Origin: Polia nebulosa
Taxonomy: Eukaryota; Arthropoda; Insecta; Lepidoptera; Noctuidae
Assembly (NCBI GenBank): GCA_951329385.1
Contig: OX589606.1
Coordinates: forward strand, 2,852,001 to 2,916,000
Length of the DNA: 64,000 nt
Direction of reading: 5' to 3'
The translations under genes and the position numbers were made by a program. This document shows, one piece after another, positions 44,401 through 51,399 of the stretch. The notes beneath the pieces were generated by a model, which saw only the letters and a list, made by a program, of their open reading frames with translations, made no database searches and was not told the origin of the DNA. Each line of letters opens with the position of its first letter. The stretch's first letter is position 1.

Positions 44401-47400
44401 CTCTTACAAACACACCCGCGACATCATCATCTTCCTGCCCTTATCCCATGTTACTTGTGGTCGGCGCAACACGTTTTTTTCTTCCATTCTGTCCTGTCAG
44501 CCCTCACGCTATCACTAACTCCCTTTTCTTTCATATCACTCCTCACACAATCCATCCATCTTTTCTTTGGCTTCCCTCTCCCTCTCCATCCATACACATT
44601 TATATTCATAACTCTTTTAGTTACATGTGTTTCATCCCTCCTCTTCACATGACCATACCAAGATAAGCGGTTCCCTTTCAACTTTTCTGTGACTGGCGCC
44701 ACTTTTAAACTTTTAAACTACCTCTAATGTACTCATTTCTCACTTTATCCATTCTCGTTACTCCACACATCCATCTCAACATTCTCATCTCCGCCACATG
44801 CAATCTTTTTTCATCCGTTTTTTTCACAGCTCAACATTCTGATCCATCCATACTGCGGGTATTTCAGGCGCAATATAATGTTATGAAAAGAACGGTCATT
44901 CACCCTTCACTATGTGTATCTAGCTCAAGACAAACATGTACTCAATAAGTATTTTTGGCAGCCTCCTTGCTTCATGAACTTGAATGTGACGCCAGAAAAT
45001 AAGTTTTCCAAGCTTTTAGATATTTTCTTTCACGAACACTTGCCAAGTTTTTTTTTTGCTTTTCCTGTCAAGCAAAGGTCATACTTGTTTGCCTTGAACG
45101 AGGGATAAGGTGCCAAGTTTCAATAACCTCGCTTCGTTCAATTTATCTGCTAGACAGAAGTTGTTAAGGGCGTGACATGACCTAAAACGCGGTCACTCTC
45201 GGACTGCATAGAAAAAAAGATACGCAATGACACAAGCAATTTATTGCAGAATACTCAAAACTGAGTTGAGCTATTCACCATCCCACCACCACCACCATCA
45301 ACCTTTTAATGTCCCCACTGCTGGGGTACAAGCCTCCTCTTTGTGCGAGGGTGGCACACGGTGACACTGTGGTGGGCCGTAATCCACCACGCGGGCCCAG
45401 CGCGTGCTGGTGGATGTCACATGTCTGCGAATTTTTGGTTCTAGGACATGCCGGTTGCCTCACGATGTTTTCCTTCACCGTTTTGAGAGCAGTGGTGATG
45501 AAATAATTTAAAACTGGGTTCGAAACCACGACCTACATGTTGTAAGTCGCGTCCGTTACCATCCGATTTTTTCGACGTAAATAGGCGAAAATACCCTAGA
45601 TATGAGGGTGTTTATCATCGGGCGTTTTATCGGACTCAAATGTGTCTCATCAGAGGTCGGAATTAGTTAGAGTTATTTATGTACTTGCATCGAAATGTTG
45701 ATATTAATATGGATCTTCCCGGGATTTCTAATGGACAATCCCATGTGGCCAACAATATTACAAATAAATAATATTAAAAACCTCTATTGTTTTCTTTTGT
45801 TCTCACAAGCTATGTTGTGTGAACTACTAATGCGGCAACATCGCGCGTGTGCGCTTTGGAATTTTGCAACTTCGGACATCCCATGTCATTGATGTAAATT
45901 TGATAACGTCGCGCGTGCAGTGGTTTGAATTGCATAAAAGTAAATAGCTTTTTTATTCAATAAATCACGGGATTTTTCTGCTCTTTGAAATTAATCTCGG
46001 GATTTGAGGCATATCCACTTTATTCTTTCGCTGTATGAAATCAGTTTAAGTGCATAAATAACTCTACCTAATTCCGACCTCTGCTCATCATATAAATGAA
46101 CCTTAGTCCTACTAAATCCAATTTCTTCATTGGTAGGTGCTCAGTATGCGACGCTCAGCTGTCGACGTGGTACTTCGAGAAGGCGGGCCTGCTGTTCTGC
46201 CAGAACGACTACTGGGCGCGCTACGGTGAGAGCTGCCAGCAATGTGCACAGGTATGGTAAACGATGCGTTTCAAAGTGCAGATTTTGGGCAGTTGAGGGC
46301 TCGAAAGTAGAATTGATAAGTAAACTTGTTGCTGGGGATTTTCCAGGTCGTTAAGTCAATTTTTCCAGGGCTTGTGGGACTCTTTTTAACAAGGTCTTAT
46401 TAGCTTCACCGTGACTATGTAAAAAAACAGTGACACTCCGGGAGTGCCGACAGAAGTGAACTTGAACAAAAATGCCCAACGCGCCTCGCGATCGATTCGA
46501 GATAATATCTCGAATCGATCGCGAGGTTTATATTACAAAATCATAAATTTTTCTAAAACGGTATGTCCAATCGCAAAAATAACCAAAATTAGGGCTTCCT
46601 CTAAGATACCCCGAAGATCCATAAGATAGATCTAAATTCATAAAAAAATACCCAACGCGCCTTGCGATTCGTAGCGAATCGCGTAGCGGTCAGACGATCG
46701 GTGACGGTAACGATGTCGCTCGAGTTCAATTGTTTTTTCCCATCTCAAAAATGCCCAACGCGCCTAAAGAAAGTTTTGACTTCAAAATCTTCGAAGTTAA
46801 ATTCGACCCACTTCCCGGTTTCCTGCTTTTTTATTAGCTGCTCTTTGTGTTTTTGGAACGAAGTTCCTTATCGCGCGTTGTGAAAGGGGGCTAGACGGAA
46901 AAAAATCTTACGAAAAGTTGTCCCGACACTAATGAGGCTGTCCATCCAAAAAGATTGTGTTGGAAAAACAATCTAATAAAAACTTCTTGTATTTTTGGTC
47001 GGTAGGTACAAACTTTGCAAGCAGATCAAGCATTATCAAACATTATTTGTTATAGTTGTTGTTATTGCTAAAGAGTTGAGTTGAGCTGAGCTAAGCTGAG
47101 CTGAGCTGAGCTGAGCTGAGCTGAGCTGAGCTGCGATGAGATGAGATGAGATGAGATGAGATGATGAAGTATAACTTCTTACGTGCGTGCGTGTGTGCGT
47201 AGTTAATAATAAAAAAAATATTATAAATTAAAAAAAATAAAATTATTTTACAATTCCTTCACTAATTAATCGAAAGGAACTTCGTTCCATCCGGGTGTCC
47301 CTTGACACCTCTCAAGTTTTTTTTTTTGTTTTGTTTTGCTGCTTTTTTAATTTTAGCTCAAACATGTGTTTAGTTTGGATGCCAAAGCATAGCTAGCTAA

Positions 47401-50359
47401 GTGATGTCATTCTAAATCCAATATGGCGGACTCCAAAGTTTGGTGGACTAGTTATTTTCTATGCATTTTGGGCATCAAATGAAAGGGTTTGCTGTGAATA
47501 ATATGAAAAAGCGTTATTTTTAACTACTCGTATATTTTTACTTTCAACTTGACCTGTGCCAAAAGTATGCGTCTAGACAACTCTATTCTTTGTAAGTGTT
47601 GCTCAACTTAAAATTCACTGATCTTTGCAATATTGTCAGCTTTGAAATCTGAGAAGAAAATAAATATGTCTGTCATCATCTACCCGCGCCTTTTCCCAAC
47701 TATCTTGGGGTCGGCTTCCAGTCTAACCGGATGCAGCTGAATACCAGTATTATACATGGAGCGACTGTCTATATTTCCACAACCCAGTTACTGGGTAATA
47801 CGATACCCCTTGGTATGACTGGTTGTCAGACTTTTGGGCTTCTGACGACCCGTAACGACTGTCAAAGATCCACGATTGACAGCCGGGACCAACGGCTTAT
47901 CGTATGTATGTATGTCTGTGTGTGTGTAATATTTGGGTTTTTGATTGAAATCTTATCTTCATCCTTTCAATATCGTGCTTCAGTTTTCCTTACATACATT
48001 CCATGACCATTGATATTGCGACCAGGTGATAACGGGACCGGTGATGGCGGCGGGCGAGCACCGCTTCCACCCGGAGTGCTTCGCGTGCGTGGCGTGCGCC
48101 GCACACATCGAGGACGGGGAGCCCTACGCGCTGCTCGAGCGCTCCAACTTGTACTGGTAAGTTTGTAACCTTTTTCCAAACTATTTTGGGGTAGGCTTCC
48201 AGTCTAAAGGTGGTTTTAGACAAGGGAGGCGTGGATGAGATGGGCGAGATGCGACACGCTCTGCCCATCTTTGGTGTAAAGGTATAGATGCGCGAGTATG
48301 TGCGAGGCGAGAATTAAAATATTTGTTTGTACAATATGGAACCTTATCACTCTAAGAATAGAGTATTTATTTACTTTGTAAAACGGATATACAAATCTCG
48401 CACCGGCCTTCGAGGACCCGCACGGTCTCCGCTGGCCATCGCGAGACATCTTTCGGTGTAAAAGGGTAAGCTTGATATCATTTCTCGCCCATCCCATCCA
48501 CGCTTCGCCTCGCCGGTATAAAACCACCTTAAGGCCATTACCGCACCCCTGGGCACTCACGCAGGGAAGGAACAGGGGTGGGTTTTAGTCAGTAAGAGTC
48601 TGACACGCCCTCCTGCTCCACCCAGAGCGGTAGAAGTCATTAGATGATTTCCCACCCCACAAAAAAAAGAAAAGGCGTCCATTACACGATAAGTCTTGCA
48701 ATCAGTCTCACCACAATCAAGGTTGTGACTGAAGGATAACTGATCGTCTAGTACGCTGACTGATAGTTGAATGAAAAAATCTTCACACTTTGATTATTGC
48801 ATCATTCAACCATCCAACAGTCATGACTTTTGGAATTGAACGCTTGCATGAGAGTGTAATAGACGCCTTACCAGAAGCACTGTACTTGGGGCGAATGTCT
48901 ATGTGAACTCCACAACCCAGTAAGTGGGTTGTGGAGTTCACATAGACAGTCCAATTCCATGGTAAGACTAGATTGAACTGGTTATTAAACTTTCGGGCTA
49001 CACGTGGCGATTGTCTAAAACCTACGAATGATAACCGGGAGAGAAGGCTTAATATTCCGAGGTCTCGGTTTGTAATTGATGGTCAGTGTCGTTGCCTTAG
49101 AGTGGAAAGCTCGGGAATGCAATTTTTATTTTTAAAAAAGGCATATTAAACTTTAAAGTAATTTTTTTGTTCAACTCCCCCTTCCCAAAAAGCTAAACAA
49201 TCTTGAAAAATCTAAATAAATTCGTGATATATAATAAATTTTAGCCCTGTTAGTTTTAGAGTAATAGTCACCCAACTTATTAAATGTTTGTACTTGTTAA
49301 ATTTCGTACAAAATACAAAACACTTAGAAAATAATTACTAAGGTGAAGTTTTTACTTATTTGTTATTTAAAACGTGTAATAAACATTTAAAATTTTGGAA
49401 AAATAAATCTCATTTCGTTTTTAATTTAAAAGTAAAATCGCGAAACAATTAATATGTTTATTGTAATAAACATAAATCCCCCTTCTAAGTACGCATGTCA
49501 TAACGGGTGACTACGGAACCCTACCATGCGCGTGGCCCGACACGCACTTGACCGGTTTTCTGGATGAAAGGAATACCCTATGTTCTTTTCTGTACCTACC
49601 CCTGCCAACGTATATGAAAAATTTTATGATGATCGGTTAAGTGTTTTAGATGTGAAAATGTAACAAACAAACTTACTGTCGCATTTATAATATTAGTTAG
49701 GAAGTTAGGATGACTACTCGTTCCTGTCAGGGTCGCGGGAGTGATCAAAGGAGTCGCCTTGATCTGGCACAGGCAACTGAAGGGACACGTGTGGGTTTTA
49801 GTCAGTAAGAGTCTGACACGCTCTCCCGCTCCACCCAGAGCAGGAGAAGTCATTTAGTGACTTCACACCCTCCTAAAAAAGACAGTGGCACTCCGGGAGT
49901 GGCGACACAAGTGAAAACTTGAACAAAAATACCCAACGTGCCTAAAGAAGTTTTCACTTAAAAAAAAGTTAGGGTGACTACTCCTACTTCAAGAGTCATG
50001 CATGAAGTAACCTACCTACCTTTTTTTCTTCTTTTTTTTTGTGGGTTTCGAATTTATCTTCAACCCCTGGGTAGGCATCGGCCATGACGGGCCCCGTCAT
50101 GTTTTGCTGACAACTCTTGTTCGGCGCGCGTGGAACACTACGCGCCGTCGACTCTCGGGCCTGGTGTTGATCGAATGGCGAGTTACCCGCTACTCGCCGT
50201 CCGCAGGCCCGGGGCATGAAGTAACACCTTATTCTCTTCTAGCGGCGGTTGCTATGGCAGCACGGTGCGCGCGGTGTCGCACTCCATCCGTGTGGTGGAG
50301 GTGCCTCCGGCCAGTGTGCGCGTGACGCATACCCCGCCGCACACCATCACTGTCAAGGA
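26490..50359 (+). CDS. LIMK1: LIM-kinase, N-terminal exons with both LIM domains
   Basis: Five exons join in phase: 26490-26511 (MEGPNTK), 28136-28226, 46137-46251, 48026-48156 and 50243-50359, giving 158 residues plus two bases. LIM1 has Cys12, Cys15, His33, Cys36, Cys39, Cys42, Cys59 and Asp62. LIM2 has Cys71, Cys74, His91, Cys94, Cys97, Cys100, Cys120 and Cys123. The sequences SCAGCLNDIGDGDYV and VITGPVMAAGEHRFHPEC, followed by HSIRVVEVP, match the LIM-kinase family, which phosphorylates cofilin to control actin filaments in the cytoplasm. Exon 5 ends with a GA phase-2 donor; PDZ and kinase exons are not recognised before the window ends. The short first exon was chosen because its donor phase fits exon 2; an ATG at 26485 is out of frame. 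Intron 2 is about 17.9 kb and full of transposons. Confidence 0.9.
27137..27230 (+). pseudogene. Dong/R4-like LINE 3' fragment in LIM-kinase intron 1
   Basis: CGTATTGTTAGGAGGTTCC, CTCTCTGGAGCCTTGATCGC, TTGGACCCTGTTCCTG and GGTGGGCTACTATTTTTT match the last codons and 3' UTR of the copies at 9216 and 9757, with noticeable divergence. It is therefore an older insertion. Confidence 0.75.
28365..28611. mobile_element. TTAA-type MITE (GGTGAATGCTCCAGGG), left-truncated
   Basis: AAATCATCAATACAACTC, TTTAATGATTAGAGTTC, GGCCGCGAATCATATTTTG and the end CCCTGGAGCTTTCACC followed by TTAA match the complete copy at 52057-52432. Confidence 0.65.
28770..29270 (+). repeat. AACCGACTTCGAAAAAGG repeat
   Basis: TTTAACCGACTTTCGAAAAAG and GGAGGTTCTATATTCG, then TGTGGACCGATTTTCAC and AAAGAATATACTCCCGAGG, ending with the hairpin-forming ACCGACTTCCAAAAAAG block. 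Small open frames across it are shared among copies because the repeat is shared; no function is claimed. Confidence 0.65.
29645..30115 (+). repeat. AACCGACTTCGAAAAAGG repeat
   Basis: Same order as 28770-29270, with ACCGACTTCGAAAAAGGAGG at the left end and GGAAGTCGGTTGTTTTTTTG at the right end. Confidence 0.65.
30470..30975 (-). repeat. AACCGACTTCGAAAAAGG repeat, inverted copy
   Basis: It begins with a hairpin (ACCGACTTCCAAAAAAAAAG with inverted partner near 30630) and ends GAACCTCCTCCTTTTTCG at about 30960, the reverse of the copies at 28770 and 29645. Confidence 0.65.
31200..31380. mobile_element. GCGTC MITE copy
   Basis: AAGTGTCTATAACACGCTC, TTCATGACTGATGGTTGAATG, AGTCAGCGTACTAGACGATC and CATTCACAACCTTGTGG follow the order of 48668-48872 reversed. 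Its far end with a GGACGCC-type terminus is near 32145-32175, so intervening sequence probably inserted. Confidence 0.45.
31438..31605 (-). repeat. R1-clade LINE 3'-UTR copy
   Basis: TTTTGTGGGGTGGGAAATC, CTCTGGGTGGAGCGGGAGG and TTATCCGCTACCCCTAGGC; lacks coding sequence. Confidence 0.75.
32470..32610. repeat. Short foldback element, about 140 bp
   Basis: TTACGCACTA and CGCGGTTCAACCGCCGCGG at the left are answered by CCGCGGCGGTTGAACCGC and TAGTGCGTTAG at the right. The GCGG-rich stem stands out against AT-rich surroundings. Confidence 0.6.
32615..33062. mobile_element. Harbinger-like MITE (GGGCCGATTTCACCA)
   Basis: Ends are inverted GGGCCGATTTCACCAWT. The flanks are TAA at 32612-32614 and 33063-33065, a 3-bp TWA-type duplication as in PIF/Harbinger elements. 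The 448-bp interior has no coding capacity. Confidence 0.65.
33485..33714 (+). repeat. tRNA-derived SINE, 3' end missing
   Basis: GTTGGCCCAGTGGTATTGG and GGTCGTGAGTTCAAACCCC to CCGCGTGGTGG match 2617-2840. The copy stops where the CR1-like LINE starts. Just before it, CAGAGGTCGGAATTAGATAG (33463-33482) is one end of the MITE at 45651-46083. Confidence 0.75.
34133..35284 (+). CDS. LINE ORF1 protein with PHD finger and coiled coil
   Basis: 383 residues. The N-terminus is a C4HC3 PHD-type zinc finger with Cys5, Cys8, Cys20, Cys23, His28, Cys31, Cys46 and Cys49, and the usual Trp two residues before Cys46. A Ser/Thr/Pro-rich linker follows (about 60-130), then a heptad-like helix (about 135-205; VEELRTLRFEVLELRKDVAQL). 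A C-terminal RNA-binding-like domain (about 215-345) contains NDLVIANVPES, PRALIVRLARRDQRDAVL and KPVRFFVNERLT, as in ORF1 proteins of CR1-type elements. ORF1 proteins bind the element's RNA and chaperone nucleic acids. The start follows AACTACGAGA at 34133. No stops or frameshifts. Confidence 0.85.
   Translation: MAVKCGACGKFVSAVDTAKCTKCSAAYHRGCVALPTKAPLATVWHCPECRKSVRRDNRADTPVRGYVGEVQGESEELVTVSATSTGATILGRTTPLSTTASPTTLTSAAPPSPVVIGVGSVASGMPSELPPDVGSVLKLVVEELRTLRFEVLELRKDVAQLKASNDSCHARMDDMESRLVVLEKRQDDPSAHLGAVENVVQQLRRDLNDRDQELMANDLVIANVPESQAENPNHLFQLIATRLGVAIEERDIVSAERVGGRHIKATSPTVSTDPRPRALIVRLARRDQRDAVLNGARVRRGATTENLGLAGKPVRFFVNERLTKLNQQLFRQTRVAAGAHGWRFVWTKRGRILVRNKPGDATHRIASNKDIHNIIGPYTDTNT
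35663..38509 (+). CDS. LINE ORF2: AP-like endonuclease and reverse transcriptase
   Basis: 948 residues, uninterrupted. The N-terminal endonuclease/exonuclease/phosphatase fold shows NAGSL, INETWL (catalytic Glu), GGGVAFYIK, GTAYRP, GDFNVNLL (about residue 148), LIDLICTD and ELGHHSFIV with the catalytic His. The reverse transcriptase blocks are GTDGLSLDMI, KTFKDLRPVSILPCLSKVLE, HQSGFRKGRGTATALSDV, LLDFSRAFDSIN, RGVPQGSILGPPLYIL and MYADDIQLYI (YADD at about residue 664). The C-terminal helical part (RLNYCDTVYGPCLLARTEKL, FAATHCWNDLPPPVR) is typical of the CR1/Jockey group. The protein nicks target DNA and copies the element's RNA at the nick. The PHD finger in ORF1 argues for the CR1 group. 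Confidence 0.9.
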   Translation: MMTKSKLLKFGLFNAGSLATNQDEFLLAMSQHSVDIMAINETWLRPGEDGRAPKVPGYRLKHVPRPPAICEGRGGGVAFYIKMGVRARVRPHPEQSEVEQMWLNLTINGKKLLIGTAYRPQWFELSNFLDGLTDSISALAPYDHLVVLGDFNVNLLDTNNQNTKDIMEFLNYTELNQVVQSPTHFIGDSSTLIDLICTDIGVRNVLVSHISELGHHSFIVCDTIIKKARSKPRLVVYRPLRDILEDYFMVDLVSMPWIEVCSLTDVDGMVEYFDFLITQLFDLHAPIKSNIFRDRPTPWLTENIKFMIKLKDEAKNNYRKNKQDTAKKYYLDLKKQAFSALTQEKKVYFDRHINSQIKNPKKLWHNLKSDVFSNHTEDILPGQFNNPDDINRAFLSIPGQSMLSTSQLSYFNCNRYGDTHFELRNVNEEEVAKIIKSLGSNAKGTDGLSLDMITLTLPTTLQAITAIVNKSIDTHTFPDSWKCAIVRPLPKISNPKTFKDLRPVSILPCLSKVLERVVYNQMLEYLEANDILPDHQSGFRKGRGTATALSDVVGNILEAREGGEGTILALLDFSRAFDSINTTLLLSKLAYYGFTTDTIEWFSSYLKNRSQLVEIQSEDGAKMSSSPRRVDRGVPQGSILGPPLYILYSADIVQSFHHCRYHMYADDIQLYISFKPTSTLEAVEKINEDLERVVEWSASNSLVLNPLKSKFIDLGSRQMISAILSAKPEVVIRGDKIERVDTAGNLGLTMDPELRFEKHISNSMRNCFYRLKLLYSIRACLSVDLRKQLVDSLILSRLNYCDTVYGPCLLARTEKLIQRIQNACTRFCVNIPRRSHVTPFNNKNNILKMAARRKLHLAGLLFGIITTQKPHYLYEKLHWRQSKYEPRYNTPPLCNPFHCTAAFRGSFKFAATHCWNDLPPPVRALKTKKHFLNILKKTFMQLQQSDKW
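39600..39800. repeat. Dispersed repeat (CATCCAGGATTAGCTCCAG)
   Basis: AACATCCAGGATTAGCTCC, AGATAGAGGAAYTCTTC and ACGAAAYTTTGTG are shared with 58180-58395. Together with TTTAGTTTGGATG and CATTCTAAATCCAATATG (57980-58040 and 47370-47420) they form one repeat family. Confidence 0.5.
39840..40070. repeat. CCGGCCAAGTGCG-type repeat, partial
   Basis: GACCAAGTGTGTGTCGGACTTC, GAAGGGTTCCGTACC and GACAGACGACGGACGGACAG; closely similar to 13490-13757. Confidence 0.55.
40572..41500 (-). repeat. R1-clade LINE 3'-UTR copy split by a Harbinger-like element
   Basis: Left part 40572-40855 (TGGGGGTGGGAAATCATCC to GACGGCGAGCTACCC); right part 41474-41500 (CTCGTCGTCCGCAGGCCCGGG). The uninterrupted sequence at 50180-50215 reads GAGTTACCCGCTACTCGCC, which shows where the insertion took place. 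Confidence 0.75.
40856..41470. mobile_element. Harbinger-like element with 32-bp inverted ends
   Basis: 615 bp. The left end GGGTTGAACCTCATCTGG (continuing CAGCACGGAATCGC) is the inverted copy of the right end with one mismatch. The target duplication is TTA at 40853-40855 and 41471-41473, a TWA triplet as expected for PIF/Harbinger. The interior is unusually GC-rich, with many related short palindromic words (GCATGC, GCTATCGCATGC, CTGCAGCATGC). Open frames across it are not conserved coding. Confidence 0.8.
41654..42296. mobile_element. TTAA-flanked element (piggyBac/Kolobok-like MITE)
   Basis: Ends GGCGCTATTAACTGCC at the left and, reverse complement, GGCGCAGTTATACGAC at the right, each next to TTAA (41650-41653 and 42297-42300). 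The body includes ACGTAACGCGCCGTACGTCC and ATCAAGGAGCGCTGTCCG. A smaller MITE (41707-41895) is inserted inside. Other copies: 17289-18296 and 42336-42588. Confidence 0.7.
41707..41895. mobile_element. 189-bp foldback MITE nested in the TTAA element
   Basis: Inverted ends CCCCTTAGCCAAAATA and CCCCTCAGCCAAAATA extend about 60 bp, including GTTAACGTTAACGCT and GTGCAAAATGTATGGCAA. GCTG is duplicated at 41703-41706 and 41896-41899. The copies of the TTAA element at 18250-18296 and 42525-42560 carry a single GCTG and are empty sites. Confidence 0.8.
42336..42588. mobile_element. Second TTAA-element copy, inverted and left-truncated
   Basis: AAACTATAAAGCGTATTTTT to GTCGTTGGCAGCTAATAGC, ending at TTAA (42589-42592). 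Together with the copy at 41654-42296 it makes a large inverted repeat separated only by a short AAT run. Confidence 0.7.
42593..42775 (-). pseudogene. LINE ORF1 fragment (RNA-binding-like domain)
   Basis: The minus-strand reading PDLEVSLRAAKPNTPVYISR then LHYTTKAEDIVEYVRQKTRY and VQLLESRRNLNFK resembles the RRM-like domain near the C-terminus of ORF1 in moth LINEs. The TTAA element is inserted directly into it. Confidence 0.5.
43180..43395. repeat. CCGGCCAAGTGCG-type repeat
   Basis: AACCGGCCAAGAGCGAGTC, ACTCGCACGCAAAGGGTTCC and terminal TGTACGGAACCCTAAAAA. Confidence 0.6.
43640..43751 (+). pseudogene. LINE 3' end with TGA repeat tail
   Basis: ATGAGGAAGGACGGGTCGACG, TGGAGGTCTATGCCCAACAG and GGACGTCTTTCGGCTGAAATG, then (ATG)n. 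This is the usual end of an RTE-like moth LINE, whose final codons read WRSMPNSGRLSAE. Confidence 0.5.
43755..44267. mobile_element. Harbinger-like MITE (GGGTGGTATTACATTTAT)
   Basis: 513 bp with inverted ends GGGTGGTATTACATTTAT and TTA duplicated at 43752-43754 and 44268-44270. It sits exactly in the ATG repeat tail of the LINE end at 43640. No transposase frame. Confidence 0.75.
44338..44406 (-). repeat. R1-clade LINE 3'-UTR fragment
   Basis: AACTTCTCCCGCTCTGGGTG and GCGGGAGGGTGTGTCAGAC; short, truncated where the RTE fragment starts. Confidence 0.65.
44420..44860 (-). pseudogene. RTE-clade LINE reverse transcriptase C-terminus
   Basis: The minus-strand reading GNRLSWYGHVKRRDETHV then GRGKPKKRWMDCVRSDMKEK and ending KKKTCCADHK is the C-terminal signature of the RTE-type LINE of moths (family pattern WYGHVMRRDE...RRRGRPKKRWMDC). 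Upstream minus-strand sequence to about 44860 (HVAEMRMLRWMCGVTRMDKV) extends it but is interrupted by a stop and shifts. Confidence 0.75.
45275..45560 (-). repeat. tRNA-derived SINE
   Basis: The reverse complement has the body CGCGGGCCCAGCGCG region, CCTAGAACCAAAAATTCG and GGTTTCGAACCCAG-like B box, with the CATCAACCTTTTAATGTCC tail at 45295. Same family as 2617-2900. Confidence 0.75.
45651..46083. mobile_element. 433-bp MITE with CAGAGGTCGGAATTAG ends
   Basis: CAGAGGTCGGAATTAGTTAG continuing AGTTATTTATG is repeated inverted at the right end. CTCAT flanks both sides (45646-45650 and 46084-46088), giving a 5-bp duplication. One end also occurs at 33463. It lies just before LIM-kinase exon 3. 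Confidence 0.7.
46484..46526. repeat. 43-bp perfect palindrome
   Basis: Arms of 21 bases (46484-46504 and 46506-46526), beginning CCTCGCGATCGATTCG, around a single central A. It is preceded by GCACTCCGGGAGTGC-like and GCCCAACGCGCC motifs that recur near 46650, 46750 and 49880-49945, so it belongs to a repeat family in the LIM-kinase introns. Confidence 0.8.
46855..47320. mobile_element. GGAACGAAGTTCC-ended repeat with pentanucleotide microsatellite
   Basis: GGAACGAAGTTCCTTATCGCG starts it; GAAAGGAACTTCGTTCC and GGGTGTCCCTTGACACC end it. The interior holds (TGAGC)n turning into (TGAGA)n at about 47080-47155. The same element, inverted and carrying the Dong copies, is at 8945-12580. Confidence 0.55.
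47676..47905. repeat. TCTGCCTAGCC dispersed repeat
   Basis: CCTTTTCCCAACTATCTTGG, GTCGGCTTCCAGTCTAACC and CAACCCAGTTACTGGG; matches 18735-19090. Confidence 0.65.
48207..48530. mobile_element. MITE with AAGGTGGTTTTA ends in LIM-kinase intron 4
   Basis: AAGGTGGTTTTAGACAAGG at the left and TATAAAACCACCTT at the right, with GGCGTGGATGAGATGGGCGAG matched inverted near 48485-48510. The right flank is TTAA and the left flank a degraded equivalent, so a TTAA-type element is likely. Confidence 0.6.
48540..48665 (+). repeat. R1-clade LINE 3'-UTR copy
   Basis: ACCGCACCCCTGGGCACTC, GTTTTAGTCAGTAAGAGTC and GATTTCCCACCCCACAAAAA; 3' end complete with A run. Confidence 0.75.
48668..48872. mobile_element. 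GCGTC MITE, complete copy
   Basis: Inverted ends AAGGCGTCCATTACAC and TAAGGCGTCTATTAC. Internal CAATCAAGGTTGTGACTG is the uninterrupted version of the site broken by nested insertions at 538/2430. Other copies: 31200 on, and the split copy 53057-54445. Confidence 0.7.
49730..49872 (+). repeat. R1-type 3'-UTR copy, second subfamily
   Basis: CAGGGTCGCGGGAGTGATC, GGCACAGGCAACTGAAGGG and GTCAGTAAGAGTCTGACACG. The first two blocks differ from the main subfamily and agree with 4890, 22022 and about 63280-63360. Confidence 0.65.
50035..50215 (-). repeat. R1-clade LINE 3'-UTR copy, internal part
   Basis: ATTTATCTTCAACCCCTGGG, GGAACACTACGCGCCGTCG and CCGCTACTCGCCGTCCGC. It serves as the empty-site reference for the insertion at 40856. 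Confidence 0.7.
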
Positions 50360-50879
50360 GTAAGTGCACTTTCCCTTTACTATAACCTGATGTCCGTTAT
50401 ACAGGGTGTAACGGCAATACGTAGTCTTGTGTTAAGAGGATTTTGAAGCTGTAAATTTTCATACAGAAAGCGATAACGATTTTTTCCTAGTAAACATAAT
50501 CCAATTTTCATAATTTTTGGAAATATTTTAGAGATAATGATAATGAAAAACGAGGTCCGCAAGTTTTTATTTTAATTAAATATTGCGTACGATGTAAGTT
50601 ATTAGCATCTTAATATTTATCTAAATTTTTTTACTTAAAACTTTTCTCGAGCGTTTTTATTTTTAAAAAATAAACTAAACTGAATTACTAAAAAACAAAA
50701 CGTACAGACCTAGACTAAGATATACTGAATTTAATGAGACCAAAATTGTCTCATTTCGTAAAGGTTCAGGGGGGAGAGGGAAACGTTATCGCCCGAAACA
50801 ATATTTCAAAAAGTAAATGTAGGTAAACTTGCAACTCTCTCTATCGCACGAAACAGATAGCATTTTTGAAAACTTTTTT

Positions 50880-51390
50880 ACAAAAAAAAAAAATAACCGA
50901 CTTCCAAAAAAGAAAATACACTAAAAATTAAAAAAAATACTTTAATTTCGGAAGTCGGTATTTGTAATTTTTTTTCGTTATTTGACTCCGACTTCCGAAA
51001 TTAAAGTTTTAGTTAATTGTTAGTGTATTTTCTTTTTTGGAAGTCGGTTGATTTTTTGTAAAAAAAAGTTTTTTTGTTTTTACTTTTTAGTTGTTATACC
51101 TCAGAACTAAAAACCCCAATAACATGGAACGTGGAATTTAAACACACTCGTAATTGGAGAAAACCAAAACGTCATCTATGTACTTATACGTATTTTTCGT
51201 TTTTGTTCAGTTTTACAAAAAGCGCTAAAGCAATTTCGATAAAATTTATATGGGACCACCTCGGGAGTATATTCTTTCGGTTAAAAAAATAATTTTGAAA
51301 ATCGGCCCACACCTAACGGAGAAATAAAAAAAAACCTTACATACATACAGTCGAACATAGAACCTCCTCCTTTTTCGAAGTCGGTTAAAA
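50880..51390 (-). repeat. AACCGACTTCGAAAAAGG repeat
   Basis: Hairpin block (ACCGACTTCCAAAAAAGAAA and its inverted partner near 51040), then the body ending GAACCTCCTCCTTTTTCG at about 51375. It is the same arrangement as 30470-30975. Confidence 0.65.
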
Positions 51391-51399
51391 ATACCTACT

